Shown here one piece after another: positions 27,923 through 29,821 of a stretch of 29,821 bases of DNA. The position numbers and the translations under genes are program-made. This DNA comes from Chrysochromulina parva (Eukaryota > Haptophyta > Prymnesiales > Chrysochromulinaceae). A model generated the notes under the pieces. The model had not been told where the DNA came from. It saw nothing but the letters and a program-made list of their open reading frames with translations, and ran no database searches. Location: positions 1 to 29,821 of the forward strand of contig PJAB01000317.1 in assembly GCA_002887195.1 (NCBI GenBank), read 5' to 3'. How positions within the stretch are numbered: position 1 is the stretch's first letter; each line of letters begins with the position of its first letter.

Positions 27923-28132
27923 GACGGGCAGGAGCAACGCGACGGTTGACGGTTGGTGTGCGGACTTTGAACGGTCGCACTCGTGAATTATAACTATTGG
28001 CTGTGAAGTGCTCTACACGGCGTTCAACGGCGACGTGTTCTTCATGCAACCCAATGTTTTTTCGCCGTGTCGTCCACACAGACGTTCACACTCTCTGCAT
28101 TCACACCTGGTCCTACTTCTCGGGCGCCGGAG
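27923..28132. promoter_or_regulatory. Divergent promoter between CFAP96-like and methyltransferase genes
   Basis: The two genes are head to head about 210 bp apart. Read on the minus strand, GCCAATAGTTATAATTCAC (plus ~27983-28001) has a CCAAT box directly followed by TATAAT about 65-75 bp before the CFAP96 ATG. This is a plausible core promoter for that gene, though in GC-rich protists such motifs are only suggestive. GACGGTTGACGGTTGG lies next to the start codon. Confidence 0.4.
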
Positions 28133-28443
28133 ATGGCGCCGGACGACCTGGCCCCTCGGCTTCACCGAGGAGCTCGGTCCACTCTCCTCACGATGCTTGG
28201 CTTTTGCCTGACCGTCTGCGTTGCTGCCTCGTCGAATCAAGAAACCGGCCAGTCCCAAGAGGCGGAGGTCAAGGAATTAGATCCATGTTGGTCTTCACCC
28301 AACAGCATGCCGCCGAGTTGCAACCCTAGCAAGGGACTGTGCGGGGTGTGCCGGCCCGACATTCCGTTTCGCAACAGGTTCTTCTCGGGTCGGACGCATG
28401 TGACGAACCTTGAGTACCTTTTGATTGCCTCCGTTGGCTACTG
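28133..28443 (+). CDS. Probable N-terminal exon of the FkbM methyltransferase (membrane anchor, Cys-rich stem)
   Basis: The frame from ATG 28133 starts MAPDDLAPRLHRG, has one hydrophobic segment at ~residues 17-35 (LLTMLGFCLTVCVAAS) and a Cys-containing stretch (CWSSPNSMPPSCNPSKGLCG), and stops at TGA 28442-28444. It overlaps the methyltransferase ATG by ATGA. An Arg-rich end before a hydrophobic segment suggests a signal anchor, as in Golgi enzymes. Joining it to the methyltransferase frame requires an intron or an indel: candidate donors are GTTCTT 28378, GTCGGA 28389 or GTACCT 28414, and candidate acceptors CAG 28468 or GAG 28484. No pair is convincing. The stretch ~28420-28455 (GATTGCCTCC, CTGATGGATGAT) looks like this window's intron sequence. 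Confidence 0.45.
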
Positions 28444-29304
28444 ATGGATGATCGGGTCGCATGTGCAGATTTTCTTCGGCTGAGCCGCATGGAGCGTGCC
28501 GTCGTCGTTGACGTCGGCGCAAATACTGGTGAATTCTCCAGGTGGATGACACTCCTTGCGAATATAGCGGCACGCCATCACAGTCGCAGCCATCTTATCG
28601 GTCAGCTCAATGTGACCATGCTCGACCCACAGCCCAGCATGGCGCCCGTTTTGACCAAGCTGGTGACTGATCTCAGAAGACGGACACCGAATGTCAGCGT
28701 GAGTTTCCTACCAGTTGCCGCGTGGACACGCAACGGCAACATGACCTTTTATTCCTTGAAGTCCAGTCAGGAATCTTCCCTCATGGCCGATGGTGCAGAC
28801 GCGAGCAGGATGGTCAAAAGCGGCCAAAAGACCATCGTCCCCACCATCGACCTCGCTGCTTGGCTGCTGCACGGCGCCTCCTTCTCGGATGCGTTCACAC
28901 TCCGGCTCCTCAAGATTGACATCGAGGGCGCAGAGTACGACCTGTTGCCCCACCTCATCGTGTCGGGGGCGCTGTGCCGGGCGACGCACCTCCTGGTCGA
29001 GTGGCATCTGAACAAGTTGCCCTACTCTCGCCGGCTACGTTTCCTCGGGCTGCGTCTCGCGTTCGACGAGCTCCTCACCAAGGGCTGCCAGTCATCCTGG
29101 GCTGCCCGGCGTCAGGCGAACGCGAGCTTCCCGCGGGTGATTGCGCACGACGAGTACGCGAGCAACAACTTCCATGCGAAGGTACCCGGTTTGGAAGAGC
29201 TGCTCTTCGCGCACAACGGCACATGGCCGCCCGACTGCTCCGAACACCGCGTCTGCATGAAAATGAAAGGCTTGTTTGACGGCTCGGAGGCATCGACCAA
29301 ATAG
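28444..29304 (+). CDS. FkbM-type SAM-dependent methyltransferase (286 aa as read, N terminus uncertain)
   Basis: Residues ~19-33 (VVVDVGANTGEFSRW) are the SAM-binding motif I of class I methyltransferases. LLKIDIEGAEYDLLPHLI (~155-172) is the FkbM-family signature in which the acidic residues follow strand 4. FLPVAAWTRNGNMTFY and TIDLAAWL are also typical of the family. FkbM enzymes O-methylate sugars or related hydroxyls; the real acceptor here is unknown. The ATG at 28444 lies only ~18 residues before motif I, shorter than usual, so the true protein probably includes the upstream membrane-anchor exon. The C-terminal ~70 residues (NNFHAKVPGLEELLF, CSEHRVCMKMKGLF) may form a lumenal Cys-containing tail. 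The stop is TAG at 29302-29304. Confidence 0.8.
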   Translation: MDDRVACADFLRLSRMERAVVVDVGANTGEFSRWMTLLANIAARHHSRSHLIGQLNVTMLDPQPSMAPVLTKLVTDLRRRTPNVSVSFLPVAAWTRNGNMTFYSLKSSQESSLMADGADASRMVKSGQKTIVPTIDLAAWLLHGASFSDAFTLRLLKIDIEGAEYDLLPHLIVSGALCRATHLLVEWHLNKLPYSRRLRFLGLRLAFDELLTKGCQSSWAARRQANASFPRVIAHDEYASNNFHAKVPGLEELLFAHNGTWPPDCSEHRVCMKMKGLFDGSEASTK

Positions 29305-29604
29305 GACCATGTGTTGTATGAATTTTACTCACTTTCGATTACCCGACGCGCGACGCGTGCGCGGCAGCTGCCACACCGATCCGCGCACCGGCACGTGACT
29401 GCTGACTCGCGGTGACCGTGACACAGCAGCAGCACCCGCGCCGCGCGCGCGGGTCCCGCGGGCGTGCATGCCATGCTTGGGCCAAATGGCCCGCGCGCAC
29501 AATGAAGTGTAATATTGAGACGACCAGAGCGGGTTCGATCCGCCGCCATCGCGGTCTGCATCTGCAAGAGCAGTAAAGCACAGCCTAACAGAGCTGCCTG
29601 AAAT
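29305..29604. other. Tail-to-tail intergenic region
   Basis: This separates the stop codons of two convergent genes by 300 bp. No gene is seen. It contains a GC-rich inverted repeat (GCGCGCGGGTCC ... GGGCCAAATGGCCC ... GCGCGC, ~29440-29500) that could fold as a hairpin. It presumably holds both 3' UTRs. Confidence 0.5.
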
Positions 29605-29821
29605 CTAATCAAAGGCACTGAGGTCGTCGTCGTCGCCAAAGACCATGTCGTCCTCGTCGTCGCCGGTGTCCTCGGGGAAGGCGCCGTGCTTTCGCAGGTA
29701 ATCGAAGGCGGCCGCCATGGCCGTGTCCTTGTCCTTGATCGCGTACTTGCCCGCCTCCGGGTTGGAGACGACGACCGCCTCCGCAAAGTGGCCGCCGTGC
29801 GGGCACGGGAAGGGCTTGCCC
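29605..29821 (-). CDS. C-terminal fragment of an unidentified protein with an acidic tail (runs off the window)
   Basis: Read on the minus strand, the frame enters from beyond 29821 and ends at TAG (29605-29607). It gives 72 residues: GKPFPCPHGGHFAEAVVVSN, then an EAGKYAIKDKDTAMAAAFDYL helix-like part, then a very acidic end (EDTGDDEDDMVFGDDDD) and LSAFD. I do not recognise the family. The acidic tail and codon use look like a real coding end rather than chance. It might be the last exon only. Confidence 0.6.
   Translation of the reverse strand, partial: GKPFPCPHGGHFAEAVVVSNPEAGKYAIKDKDTAMAAAFDYLRKHGAFPEDTGDDEDDMVFGDDDDLSAFD

Noticed and set aside
27230..27949. 239-codon plus-strand frame over CFAP96
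   Set aside because: Shadow of the CFAP96-like exon 1, which matches a known family in order and is confirmed by consistent splicing of two more exons.
28442..28446. Bacterial-style translational coupling (ATGA overlap)
   Set aside because: Every other gene in the window is spliced and eukaryotic; an unresolved intron or indel explains the overlap better.

Overview
This window is nuclear DNA from a eukaryote, most likely a GC-rich unicellular flagellated alga. A haptophyte fits best. That is an inference from GC richness, many spliceosomal introns including a probable GC-AG intron, two centriole/cilium genes, and a NACHT-LRR gene with typical protist accessory domains. There is no bacterial operon structure. 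Six genes and one edge fragment can be supported; several become readable only after introns are removed by hand, which I did by matching exon ends to family conservation and reading frame.

Layout: (1) 384-5395 (+), a nine-exon TPR-CHAT protein whose expected catalytic Cys is Ser. (2) 6359-9624 (+), a seven-exon FMN-binding glutamate-synthase-like enzyme with a possible organelle-targeting N terminus and a [3Fe-4S] Cys triplet. (3) 9625-11727, gene-poor, with short repeats and a broken leucine-rich-repeat relic. (4) 11728-18673 (-), a giant NLR-like gene: NUDIX-like, split APH/TCAD9-like kinase, HET/TIR-like effector carrying an RRM-like insert, Tudor-like, NACHT, second SH3-like module, then 12 ribonuclease-inhibitor-type LRRs; it has one ordinary intron and a probable 2-bp frameshift. 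(5) 18931-25199 (+), divergent from the NLR, a WDR90/POC16 homologue (CFAP20-like domain plus WD40 propellers). (6) 26404-27922 (-), a three-exon CFAP96 homologue. (7) 28133/28444-29304 (+), an FkbM-type methyltransferase. (8) 29605-29821 (-), the acidic C terminus of an unidentified protein.

The most unusual system here is the introns. In four of the genes they are mostly minisatellites of about 10-12 bp units, most carrying a branch-point-like CTGAT/CTAAT (CTRAY) motif. Several end in the same 18-bp 3' sequence (GATKGCCTCCCTCATCAG type) on both strands and in different genes. Many start with a copy of the first bases of the downstream exon, from 4 bp up to 18 bp, and several contain extra copies of exon edges with their own splice sites. 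Two such copies could be spliced in as in-frame mini-exons of 33 and 24 nt. This is what intron gain by duplicative insertion (introner elements) or by tandem duplication of AG|GT sites would leave. The NLR intron lacks all of these marks.

Functionally, WDR90 and CFAP96 point to a flagellated stage. The CHAT and NACHT-LRR proteins are candidate innate-immunity or cell-death components, though nothing in the sequence shows that they work together.
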